The notes below the pieces were generated by a model. The model ran no database searches and was not told the DNA's origin. It saw nothing but the letters and a program-made list of their open reading frames with translations. Below, in pieces: positions 8,251 through 16,900 of a stretch of 64,000 nt of DNA (the stretch's first letter is position 1; the number at the start of each line of letters is the position of its first letter). This DNA is from Gammaproteobacteria bacterium (lineage in GTDB: Bacteria > Pseudomonadota > Gammaproteobacteria > Nitrosococcales > Methylophagaceae), in contig JAQWIT010000008.1 of the NCBI GenBank assembly GCA_029248745.1, forward strand, positions 170,611 through 234,610, written 5' to 3'. The position numbers were made by a program, and so were the translations under genes.

Positions 8251-9157
8251 GTTCTGTTTGGGGAGTTGTGGTAAGACGCTTATTAATGGCTTGTACGATG
8301 TGATGAGCAATATTGATCCCTGTCGCTTGTTGTAAGCCCTTCCAAGCAGGGATGCTGTTGACTTCTAAAACGGTGTAACTACCATCTTGCGCGCGGATAA
8401 TATCAACACCAGCATAAGCCGCATCCACTGCTTTACTTGCATTTAAAGCTAAAGCCATCATGTCATCGTTTATTGTAGCTGCTAAGCAGTCTGCACCTTG
8501 TGCAAAATTGGTGATCCAATGTTTGGCATGGCGCGACATGGCCGCTACGACTTGGTTATCGATGACCATAAGACGCCAATCTTGCCATTGGTTTGGTGTA
8601 TAAGGCTCGATGTAATGCTGTAAATAAAAAGCGTCACCGACAGGTATTTGTTTTCTCAGTTCAGCCAATGATGTGATTTTTTTAATGCCTTTACCTTGGC
8701 AACCAAACAGGGGCTTTAGGACCAGTGCATGGCCTTGTTTTAATTGTTGTTCAGCAATGCGCTGTGCTTTTTGGCTGTTTTCACAAGCCCAGGTTTTAGG
8801 TGTTGTAATGCCAGCGAGATGAAGACGTAATGATGTTCGGGCTTTATCGACTGTATGTTCAATAGCTTTAGCCGTATTCTGAACGGGGATATTTAACTCT
8901 GCCAGCGTATGGAGAATGTCCATTCTCAAGGTAATTTGTTCTAAAGTCCCAGGTGCAATGCCGCGTACAATCACGGCGTCAGGTAATTTGCCTTCTAAAC
9001 CGGGTATCCATAGGCCATGTTCAGCATTGAGATCAATCGCGCAATCTGCCAAGTCTGCTAGCGTGACATCAACATCATAATCTGCAAAAGCATTGAGGAG
9101 TTGGTTGCTATGCCAGCCATGCGTGTCATTAAAAATGACGATATGTTGAGATGCCAT
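8237..9157 (-). CDS. orf7: RimK-family ATP-grasp ligase (Orf7, MptN-like)
   Basis: A 306-residue ATP-grasp enzyme of the RimK type. The ATP-binding lysine strand is LVLKPLFGCQGKGIKK (about residues 145-160). YLQHYIEP and the C-terminal AGVDIIRAQ with VLEVNSIPAWKG hold the Mg-binding D/E/N residues. Archaeal RimK homologues such as MptN add glutamate to H4MPT, and orf7 of methylotroph islands belongs to this group. It starts 12 bases after mch ends and overlaps orf5 by 14 bases. Amino-acid ligation to the H4MPT or methanofuran tail is inferred. Confidence 0.82.
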   Translation of the reverse strand: MASQHIVIFNDTHGWHSNQLLNAFADYDVDVTLADLADCAIDLNAEHGLWIPGLEGKLPDAVIVRGIAPGTLEQITLRMDILHTLAELNIPVQNTAKAIEHTVDKARTSLRLHLAGITTPKTWACENSQKAQRIAEQQLKQGHALVLKPLFGCQGKGIKKITSLAELRKQIPVGDAFYLQHYIEPYTPNQWQDWRLMVIDNQVVAAMSRHAKHWITNFAQGADCLAATINDDMMALALNASKAVDAAYAGVDIIRAQDGSYTVLEVNSIPAWKGLQQATGINIAHHIVQAINKRLTTTPQTEHAQH

Positions 9158-9169
9158 TACTAAGTTTGG

Positions 9170-10153
9170 TTATAACCCGAAAGAAGTCGTTAGCATTGCC
9201 TCATTCAATTCCCCTGCAGTGTAACTGTTGCCGCTATTAGCATTTGTCACAATGACTTTGGCAGGGCTGAATAACATAGGGTCAATTTTAAAGAAATCAT
9301 ATTCATATGATTTAAAAATCTCGCCAAAAGGACGACCATAATCTGAAGAAGTATTACTTGGCATTTTCTCTGCTAAGTCTTTGGCTTCATCATCGCTTGA
9401 CTGGACAAAGAGATGAACCAAACCACCATATAAGATTGCATCATTGGTGCGACCCATACCTGTCATGAAGTCTCCGCCTGGTGGTGCGACAGGTGTCACA
9501 CCAAAGCCATCGATAATTCTATCCATTGGGAAGTGCAAAGTGTGGGCTTTGTGCATGGCAACTTCTAAAACACGAATGGCGATTTGCATTACACCTGCAG
9601 TGCTTGAGGTTGGTGTTAAGATAAAGGTCAATTCATCAGCTGCAATACCGCAATCTTTGGCTACTTTTTCCGCTACTTCGACGGGTGGGAATTTATCGAC
9701 TTCTAATACGATACAAGTGCTGTCAGCGTTATCTTTGTAGCGAAACTCTTTAAGGACTTCTTCTTTAGCGGCTAAAGCGCGGCCAGGTCCGGAGCCCAGT
9801 GCATAAAACTCGCTTTCTTCGCTTTTGTGAGACAGACTCCAACCCGCATATTGACTACCTAAGCAGCTTAATACCGGTGTTTTTGCATGTACATTGACAG
9901 ACCAGGGCCAGTTATCAAAACCGCTATTGGTGCTTAATGTTACTGTGCCAAGCCCACCCATGCAGATTTCGCCAATTAAGCGACCGGCTTCTAGCCCACC
10001 GACACAATTTATCCCGGCATCAATGATGCGTGTCCCGTTACTTAATGTACGGACTTCTAATTGCAAAGCTTGTGCGTCAGCAACGAGTTGGTCAACTAAT
10101 GGCTGGCAGGCAGCGTTAACGCTGGTCCAGTTAGCGGAAATTGCACTACTCAT
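9170..10153 (-). CDS. mch: Methenyl-H4MPT cyclohydrolase
   Basis: Mch hydrolyses methenyl-H4MPT to 5-formyl-H4MPT in the cytoplasm, between the methylene-H4MPT dehydrogenase and the formyltransferase/hydrolase complex. The 327-residue length is normal. Diagnostic stretches are INCVGGLEAGRLIGEICMGG near residue 48, PTSSTAGVMQIAIRVLE in the middle and GFGVTPVAPPGGDFMTGMGR. It is the first gene of the mch-orf7-orf5 unit, with an AGGA-like ribosome site about 11 bases upstream. The 78-base gap to cca holds a small CTGTA/TACAG stem near 10211-10225 and probably the promoter. Confidence 0.96.
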   Translation of the reverse strand: MSSAISANWTSVNAACQPLVDQLVADAQALQLEVRTLSNGTRIIDAGINCVGGLEAGRLIGEICMGGLGTVTLSTNSGFDNWPWSVNVHAKTPVLSCLGSQYAGWSLSHKSEESEFYALGSGPGRALAAKEEVLKEFRYKDNADSTCIVLEVDKFPPVEVAEKVAKDCGIAADELTFILTPTSSTAGVMQIAIRVLEVAMHKAHTLHFPMDRIIDGFGVTPVAPPGGDFMTGMGRTNDAILYGGLVHLFVQSSDDEAKDLAEKMPSNTSSDYGRPFGEIFKSYEYDFFKIDPMLFSPAKVIVTNANSGNSYTAGELNEAMLTTSFGL

Positions 10154-10231
10154 ATGGGATGAAGTCCTATCTTGGTTATTTATGAAAACTATTTAGGTAT
10201 GGCAGTTTACTGTAATTACTACAGGATTTGT

Positions 10232-11464
10232 TCAGTTTTTATGGTCTTGTTTCACTTTTTTCATGACATGGCTAATCGCTTGTATCCGTTGTTTGTCGAG
10301 TGCTTCTGAAATGGCTTTTCCTTCGAGACCTTGCGCAAGGATGTTTTTGACGTCGATAGCTTTGCATGCTTCATAGCATTGTTTAAAAATAGCGACGTTT
10401 GGCATGTCAGCATCTTCATAGCCGGGGCGTCCTCGAAAATCGGCTTCACTGGCGAGTAGATATTGTTCAAACTGTTGTGGTTTTCTAAAGGCATCTATAG
10501 CATTGATGACGTCGAGAATAGTCTTGGATTTTAACTCCATCAACAGATGCATATGGGTATGGTATTCAGCTACTTTGATGGCCAATGTTTGGATATCTTT
10601 AGGGGCTCGAATACGTTGGCAGAGCTCTTCGGTTAGTTTAATACTTCGGACTTCGTGGCCATTATGCTGCGGCAAAATGGCTTTGGGTGTAGTGCCTTTT
10701 CCTAAATCATGGCAGAGCGCAGCGAAAATAACAGCGGTATCTTGACTTAATCGGGCAGCTTGGTCGATGACCATCATTACATGTACTCCGGTATCGACTT
10801 CAGGGTGCCATTTTGGGACTTGGGGCACGCCAAATAAGCGATCGACTTCAGGAAATAAGGATTGTAAGGCACCTGTATCGCGTAGCGAGGTAAAAAAACG
10901 GGAGGGTTGCGCGGTTTGCAGGGCTTTCGCTAATTCTTGCCAAACACGTTCGGGGACCAAATGATCAAGTTCTTTTGCGCTTATCATTTGTTGAATCAAG
11001 TCTTTGGTTTCATCAGCAATCGTAAAGTCAAACCGTGCCGCGAAGCGTGCGATTCGTAGTACACGAACTGGGTCTTCGGTAAATGCAAGGGAGACATGCC
11101 GTAGCACGTTATCTTTTATATCTTGTTGGCCATCATAGGGATCGATTAATTGGCCATTAGTATCTTGGGCAATGGCATTGATGGTTAAATCACGACGGGC
11201 AAGATCTTGTTCGAGTGTGACATCGGGTGAAGCATGAATCGCAAAGCCTTTATAGCCTGGTGCTGTTTTACGCTCCGTTCTTGCGAGGGCATATTCTTCT
11301 TGGGTTTTTGGGTGAAGGAAAACAGGGAAGTCTTTACCTATAGAGCGGTAACCTTGTTTCAACATATCATTTGGGCTCGCACCCACTACAACCCAATCCC
11401 GGTCTTTTATCGGAAGGCCAAGGAGTTGATCGCGGACACTGCCGCCGACAAGATAAGTTTCCAT
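10232..11464 (-). CDS. cca: CCA tRNA nucleotidyltransferase, multifunctional with HD domain
   Basis: Adds or repairs the 3' CCA of tRNA. It has 410 residues, as in gammaproteobacterial Cca. The N-terminal nucleotidyltransferase head has YLVGGSVRD, and the catalytic acid pair lies in IKDRDWVVVG. RRDLTINAI and EDPVRVLRIARFAARF match the nucleotide-recognition helices. A C-terminal HD phosphohydrolase domain is visible as ALCHDLGKG near residue 253. It is downstream of slt on the same strand, with a 43-base gap. Confidence 0.96.
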   Translation of the reverse strand: METYLVGGSVRDQLLGLPIKDRDWVVVGASPNDMLKQGYRSIGKDFPVFLHPKTQEEYALARTERKTAPGYKGFAIHASPDVTLEQDLARRDLTINAIAQDTNGQLIDPYDGQQDIKDNVLRHVSLAFTEDPVRVLRIARFAARFDFTIADETKDLIQQMISAKELDHLVPERVWQELAKALQTAQPSRFFTSLRDTGALQSLFPEVDRLFGVPQVPKWHPEVDTGVHVMMVIDQAARLSQDTAVIFAALCHDLGKGTTPKAILPQHNGHEVRSIKLTEELCQRIRAPKDIQTLAIKVAEYHTHMHLLMELKSKTILDVINAIDAFRKPQQFEQYLLASEADFRGRPGYEDADMPNVAIFKQCYEACKAIDVKNILAQGLEGKAISEALDKQRIQAISHVMKKVKQDHKN

Positions 11465-11507
11465 GTAGTTAGTTTAACCTAGCTTTCATAGACAATTCTT
11501 TTCAAAA

Positions 11508-13451
11508 CTAGTTTTTAGGTTGAACAGCCGGCATACGTCTTAGAAGAGGTGTTATTTTTTGCTTGCGTTGGTAATCAAAAATAGCGGCGTAACTGATGAC
11601 ATTTGCGGTGTACTTTCTGGTTTCATTGAAAGGAATATTTTCAATCCAAATATCTGCAGGTAAGGTCTTTTCCGGTAGCCAGCGTGTTACACGGCTGGGC
11701 CCAGCGTTATAAGAAGCCGTGGCGAGAACGGGGTTTTTCTGGTGTTCATCATAAACTTGTCGTAAGTAAGCACTACCTAATTGGATGTTGCGTCGTGGGG
11801 TAACTAATTCTGATAAGTTTTTAAGTGGGGCTTTGATACGCCTAGCAATTGAACGTGCTGTTTTGGGCATCAATTGCATTAGGCCACGTGCACCAACGCG
11901 TGAACGGGCTTTGACGTTAAAGGCACTTTCTTGTCTTACCACACCGAGTAACCAAGAGGGGTCTAAGCCGGTTTGTTTGCCTGCCTGAATCATATTTTGT
12001 TCGTAGATGACTGGAAAACGTAAATTAAGATCGTTCCATGATTTTGCTTTACTGAGTAAGGCGATCGTTTGATCATGCCAACCCCAATCGTGGGTCAATG
12101 TGGCTAATATTTCAAGATCACGTTTGGGTAATATTTGCTTCAGATAATAGGCCTGTTGTCGTGCTTCTGTGTTCATACTAAGCACATAAAACTCGTGTAA
12201 CTGTTGTATCTCTAGTCGATTTGAGAAAGCCGTGATCTGTTGTTTAGTTAAGGGTAAGGGCTGGTGATTTAGGTGATATTTTTTGCCCAATTTATCGGCG
12301 GAGAGGAAACCATAATAATCACGTTCCAGCATGAGTTTGTGATAAATTTTATCGGCTTTTCGCTGCTGCCCTTGTGCTGCGTAACTGCGCGCTAGCCAGT
12401 ATTGCCAACGAGTTGTGTTACGTTCCTCCATGCTTAGGCTCCGAATGGCTTTTTGGGTGGCTGGCCAATCCTGTTGCCACAAAGTTGCACGTGCTCTCCA
12501 ATGCTGATGGGGTGTCTCGCCATAAAAATGCAGCGTTCTATCTTGCCTGTTGAGTGCAGCTCGCGTTGCGATAATGCCTTGAATAGTGTGTCGTTCAGTT
12601 ATGCTGAATTTATATTCTTGTTTTAATCTCTGCCATTGTCTAAAAGCATGTTCTGTCGATTTTTGGGCTAAACGTGTTAGGCCATATTCGATCAAGGTTT
12701 TATTCAAGGTTTGGGCATTGAGGAAATTCGGCAATTTGAGAGGCGTGCTTGATGGCATTAATTGAAGTTGGCTGAGTGGGTTTTTAGTCATGCGCTGCCA
12801 GTGAGAGAGCCATTTTTTTGCTATGGCGGGATCTTTCGTTGACTTGGCGAGATAGTTCGCAAGAGAAAATTGTTGTTGTTTGACGGCAAGTTGAAGCCTT
12901 TGCCAACGCAGTTTCTCTGTTAGTTTTCCTTGGTCTTTTAAAAACTGGAAGGCGACATCACAGTTTTTATGTTGCGACTTGCCAATTAACCAGAGGTCAG
13001 TGGTTTCTTTTAATGCCCGGTGTCGCTTACCTGTTTTGATAAGTGCGGTTAACTGTGTGCATTGCCGTGCAGAGTTTTGTGGCACTTGATAGACATTTAG
13101 GTAATCAGACCATTGTTTGTTTTTGGCTAGTTTGTCTAACCAGGTATTACGGAGTCTGTCTGCATAGAAACTATGACTATTTTGCTTGATAAAATGTGTT
13201 AGGTCTTTGGGCTGTTGAACGGTTGGGTTATTTCGTAGATAACGGTATTCAAGATAATGTTTGAGTGGATAGTCAGCAAGTTGTTTTTTATGAAGATGGA
13301 ATTGGTTGAATTGCTCGTTTTGAAGGGCTTTGAGAGCAAGTTGAAATTGCGTGCGCTGCTTTTCTAATGCCGGGTTACTCACAGCGTGGCTATGCGAGGA
13401 CAAAAGAAGAAGAAGGAGGCCGAAAATGAGCCGGATATGAAAAAAAAACAT
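11508..13451 (-). CDS. slt: Soluble lytic murein transglycosylase (Slt70 type)
   Basis: A periplasmic enzyme that cleaves peptidoglycan between MurNAc and GlcNAc to give 1,6-anhydro ends. The 647 residues begin with a signal peptide (hydrophobic Leu-rich run ending SHSHA). A long helical superhelix with TPR-like content follows, and the C-terminal SLT domain is at about residues 490-620. The catalytic glutamate lies in GVVRQESAFN; SRVGARGLMQLMP and TASYNAGPSRVTRWL are the other family motifs. Length and order match Slt70. Confidence 0.94.
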   Translation of the reverse strand: MFFFHIRLIFGLLLLLLSSHSHAVSNPALEKQRTQFQLALKALQNEQFNQFHLHKKQLADYPLKHYLEYRYLRNNPTVQQPKDLTHFIKQNSHSFYADRLRNTWLDKLAKNKQWSDYLNVYQVPQNSARQCTQLTALIKTGKRHRALKETTDLWLIGKSQHKNCDVAFQFLKDQGKLTEKLRWQRLQLAVKQQQFSLANYLAKSTKDPAIAKKWLSHWQRMTKNPLSQLQLMPSSTPLKLPNFLNAQTLNKTLIEYGLTRLAQKSTEHAFRQWQRLKQEYKFSITERHTIQGIIATRAALNRQDRTLHFYGETPHQHWRARATLWQQDWPATQKAIRSLSMEERNTTRWQYWLARSYAAQGQQRKADKIYHKLMLERDYYGFLSADKLGKKYHLNHQPLPLTKQQITAFSNRLEIQQLHEFYVLSMNTEARQQAYYLKQILPKRDLEILATLTHDWGWHDQTIALLSKAKSWNDLNLRFPVIYEQNMIQAGKQTGLDPSWLLGVVRQESAFNVKARSRVGARGLMQLMPKTARSIARRIKAPLKNLSELVTPRRNIQLGSAYLRQVYDEHQKNPVLATASYNAGPSRVTRWLPEKTLPADIWIENIPFNETRKYTANVISYAAIFDYQRKQKITPLLRRMPAVQPKN

Positions 13452-13501
13452 GGAGTTATCATAAACTAAAAAGCTTATGATGCACGTTTAATTACTCTTT
13501 T

Positions 13502-13963
13502 TTAACGGTGTTGTAGGATGAGCTCTTCGAGTTCATCTAGATTTGGGATATAGGCGATTTTATTGCCGATGTGGGTACGGCAATGTAAATACGCAGATGT
13601 TGCGGTATTATCATCGACTAATTTGAGTGCACTTTCATTAATATGAATTAATTGCGGCGAGCCATGGCAGGGCAAAGCATAAGCTTGTAGTTTGGTGTCA
13701 GGGTTTATACTGTGGGTGATGCATAGCTTATTGGCTTCTTTACTATGGCTGTCTTCGTTTTCTATTAGGTTTTCCAGATCAAGAATAGCTAATTGTTGAA
13801 ATTGCCATTCATATTGACCGATATAGTAACTGGGCTTGTCTTCCGCGAGCGTGATTCTCGGCATGGGGATGACTTCAGCAATAGTGGTGTTTGGCAGTAA
13901 AAAATAGTGTTGTTGCAGTGGAATCAGCATGCAAGGAATGGGGTCAGTAGAAAGCTCAGCCAT
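13502..13963 (-). CDS. chpC: CheW-like adaptor, ChpC type
   Basis: A 153-residue CheW-domain protein. The opening PCMLIPLQQHYFLLPNTTIAEVIP is typical of ChpC adaptors, followed by an AILDLENLI segment. It is the last gene of the Chp chemosensory operon, 26 bases after chpA. Such adaptors couple receptors to the ChpA kinase. Its low similarity to PilI suggests an alternative or auxiliary adaptor. Confidence 0.8.
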   Translation of the reverse strand: MAELSTDPIPCMLIPLQQHYFLLPNTTIAEVIPMPRITLAEDKPSYYIGQYEWQFQQLAILDLENLIENEDSHSKEANKLCITHSINPDTKLQAYALPCHGSPQLIHINESALKLVDDNTATSAYLHCRTHIGNKIAYIPNLDELEELILQHR

Positions 13964-13989
13964 GTGGAATTCCTGAAAGTGTACTCAAG

Positions 13990-16900
13990 TTAATCATGCT
14001 CTGGGTATTTCGCACCCAATAAGTTTTGCAGTGTATCGACTAACTCACCTCCTTGATAGGGTTTACCAAGATATGCGTTGACACCAATATTACGAGCACG
14101 GGTACGGTGTTTGTCCCCTGTTCGTGATGTGATCATGATAATAGGAATATCACTGAATTGTTCATCATTTCTAACCAATGTTGCAAACTCGAAACCATCC
14201 ATTCTTGGCATTTCGACGTCAAGTAAAATAACATCTGGTACTTGTTCATTCAATAATGCAACTGCATCGATACCATCACGGGCAGTAGTGACTTCAAAAC
14301 CATGACGTTTTAACAAGTTGCGGGATGCTTTACGCATGGTGATCGAATCATCGACGACCATGGCAACGGGTAGACGGGTTTGGGTTGATTCCAATGTTGA
14401 AATAGCACTATTGAGTAAATTGTCTGCAGCAATCGTTTTATCGACGGTGTTAATGAGGGTCGGAATATCGAGTACAAAAACAACCTGTCCATCGCGTAAA
14501 ATCGTAGCGCCATTAATAGCTTCGATATGACCTAACTGTTCACCAACTGATTTCAAGACGATCTCGCGGCTGCTATTAATTGAATCGACAACGAGTGCGA
14601 CTTGTACTTCACTAGAGTTAAACAAGAGTAGTGGCTGTTGTGGTGGATGCTCATCTTGTAATCTAAAGGGCTGATTAAGCAAGCTTGCTAGGGCCATAAA
14701 CTTATAATAGGTCCCATTGAACTCGTATCGCGCTTCATCCCCCTGAGCTAATAACTCTTTTACTTCTTTAATCGAGATCCGTTCAATCGCACGAACTGAA
14801 GCAAGCGGTACAGCATATTGGTCATCTGCACAGCCGATGAGTAATGCCTGTATAACGGAGAGCGATAGAGGTAAGCGAATACTAAAACTTGAACCTTGTC
14901 CTGGCACGGATTGGATTGATAGTCGTCCTTTCAATGTCCTAATTTCACTGTTGACGACATCCATGCCAACACCACGCCCTACTGGTTGGGAAATATCATC
15001 TGCGGTACTAAAACCTGAATGCAAAATGAGCTGGATGAGTTCGTCATCACTTGGCATTTTATCTGGATTGATTAAGTTCTTAGCAAGCGCTTTCTCTCGA
15101 ATTTTTTCAACGTCAATTCCATTACCGTCGTCTGATAAAGTGATCAAGATCTCTGAACCATCACTCGTAATAGTAAGCGTTAAATTCGCGACGATATCTT
15201 TTCCTGCTTGTTTGCGTTCTTCCTCACTTTCGATACCGTGTGAAATGGCATTTCGGAGGATATGTTCAATGGGTGCAACGATGTGATCGAGAATGGTTCT
15301 ATCGAGTTCTCTATCTGCACCGTAAACCATTAATTCAGATTTTTTACCAAGATCATCGTTGGTTTGTCTGACGATACGTTCGAAGCGAGGCACTAGTCCG
15401 CTGAAGGGGAGTAAGCGGGTGTTCATTAGGACTTGTTGAAGATCAGTACTGAGACGAGATTGTTGAATCAGAATGGTGTCAGATTCTATAAAGAGCCCTT
15501 CAATTGTACGGGTAATGTCGTGTAAGTCGGTGACACTTTCTGTTAAACCACGTGAAAGTTGCTGAATTTGTGAAAAGCGATCAAGTTCAAGCGGATCGAA
15601 TTCTGACCTACTTTGGTTGGCAGTATCTTCATAGGGGAATAGGATTTGTGCTTCTGTTTCCATTTCTAATTTACACAGTTGATCTTGTAAGCGTTCAACT
15701 GTTGATTCCATTTCGCTTAGTTGCTGCCGCATAGCCGTATTTTGTTGGCTGACACGATCTCGTGAGATATTGATTTCGCCTGCGAAGTTGGTTAGGAAAC
15801 CGAGGAGTTCGGCCTTAACCCTGACTTGTTCGTTGTTGCCGCTAGCTGGTTTACTACTTGTTGCTATTTGCTCAGCTTCAACAGGTGCACTGATAGTTGG
15901 AATAAGTTGGGTAACATCAATTTCAGGGCTAGTTGATTCTACAGACTGGCCGTTGAATTGTTCTATCTCTGTAATGAGATCACTTGCAGACATGATATTG
16001 TCACGTCGACTTAGTTGATCCTGCATATCTGCCAAGCGATCTCGGCATCGTTGTAATAGATTAAAGAATGCTTCGTTAGTGTCGCATTGATTGTCACTGG
16101 CCATGATAGCGAGTGATTCTGTGTGATGCGTTAAATCGGCAATAGGCGTAATGGCTGTTAGACGGGAGCCATCTTTTAAGGTGTGGAGGTCGCGTTGTAA
16201 TTGTAATGCGGCTTCGTCATCTTCCGGGTTTTGCTGCCATTGTTTTATGGCATTACCACTTGATTCCAATAGTTCTGCACATTCTTCTGTAAAGGTTTCT
16301 AGTAATTCATCATCTGTTTCGGGAATGATGAATGGACCACTATCGATGATGTTGTTATTAGTTTCAACGGTATCGGATGTGACTAAACGTATGGTATGAA
16401 GCGTATCGAAATAGTGTTCGACTTGTGCTGAGAAGTCTTCAACATCCGAAGGATCTCGGTTATTCCTTAGATTCTCGACGATGTTATTGACTTGTATGGA
16501 ACCGGTGTCTATCAGCGACGAGACTGTTGAAGCAGATATATCTGCTTCTGCTGAAAGTCGAAACAGTGATTGATAGGCCTCTTTCAGCTCATTGACATCG
16601 GCATACGCTGAGCTTTCGCTGAGCTTAGCGAGTGTGTATTTTATAGCCGATTTATAGTCTTCATCATGAGGTAATTGCTGAAGTTGTTGTCTTAACAGGT
16701 GATATTGTTCTAGTAATTCATCTGTTTCTTCTAGGAAGACAGATAATGTCTCAGGATCGATACGATGTGTTGGGTTGCTTTTTTCTATAGTTAATTCACT
16801 AAGCAGTGCGAATAAGTTTTCGGTTTGTTCTGAGGTATCTCTTTCTTCTAAGGCGTCATCGATTAAACTTTCAAAGTCGTTAAGCCATGTATTCAGTGTA

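Noticed and set aside
14837..15286. 149-residue frame opposite chpA
   Set aside because: It is antisense to the kinase ATP-binding domain, with no recognisable domain or ribosome site.
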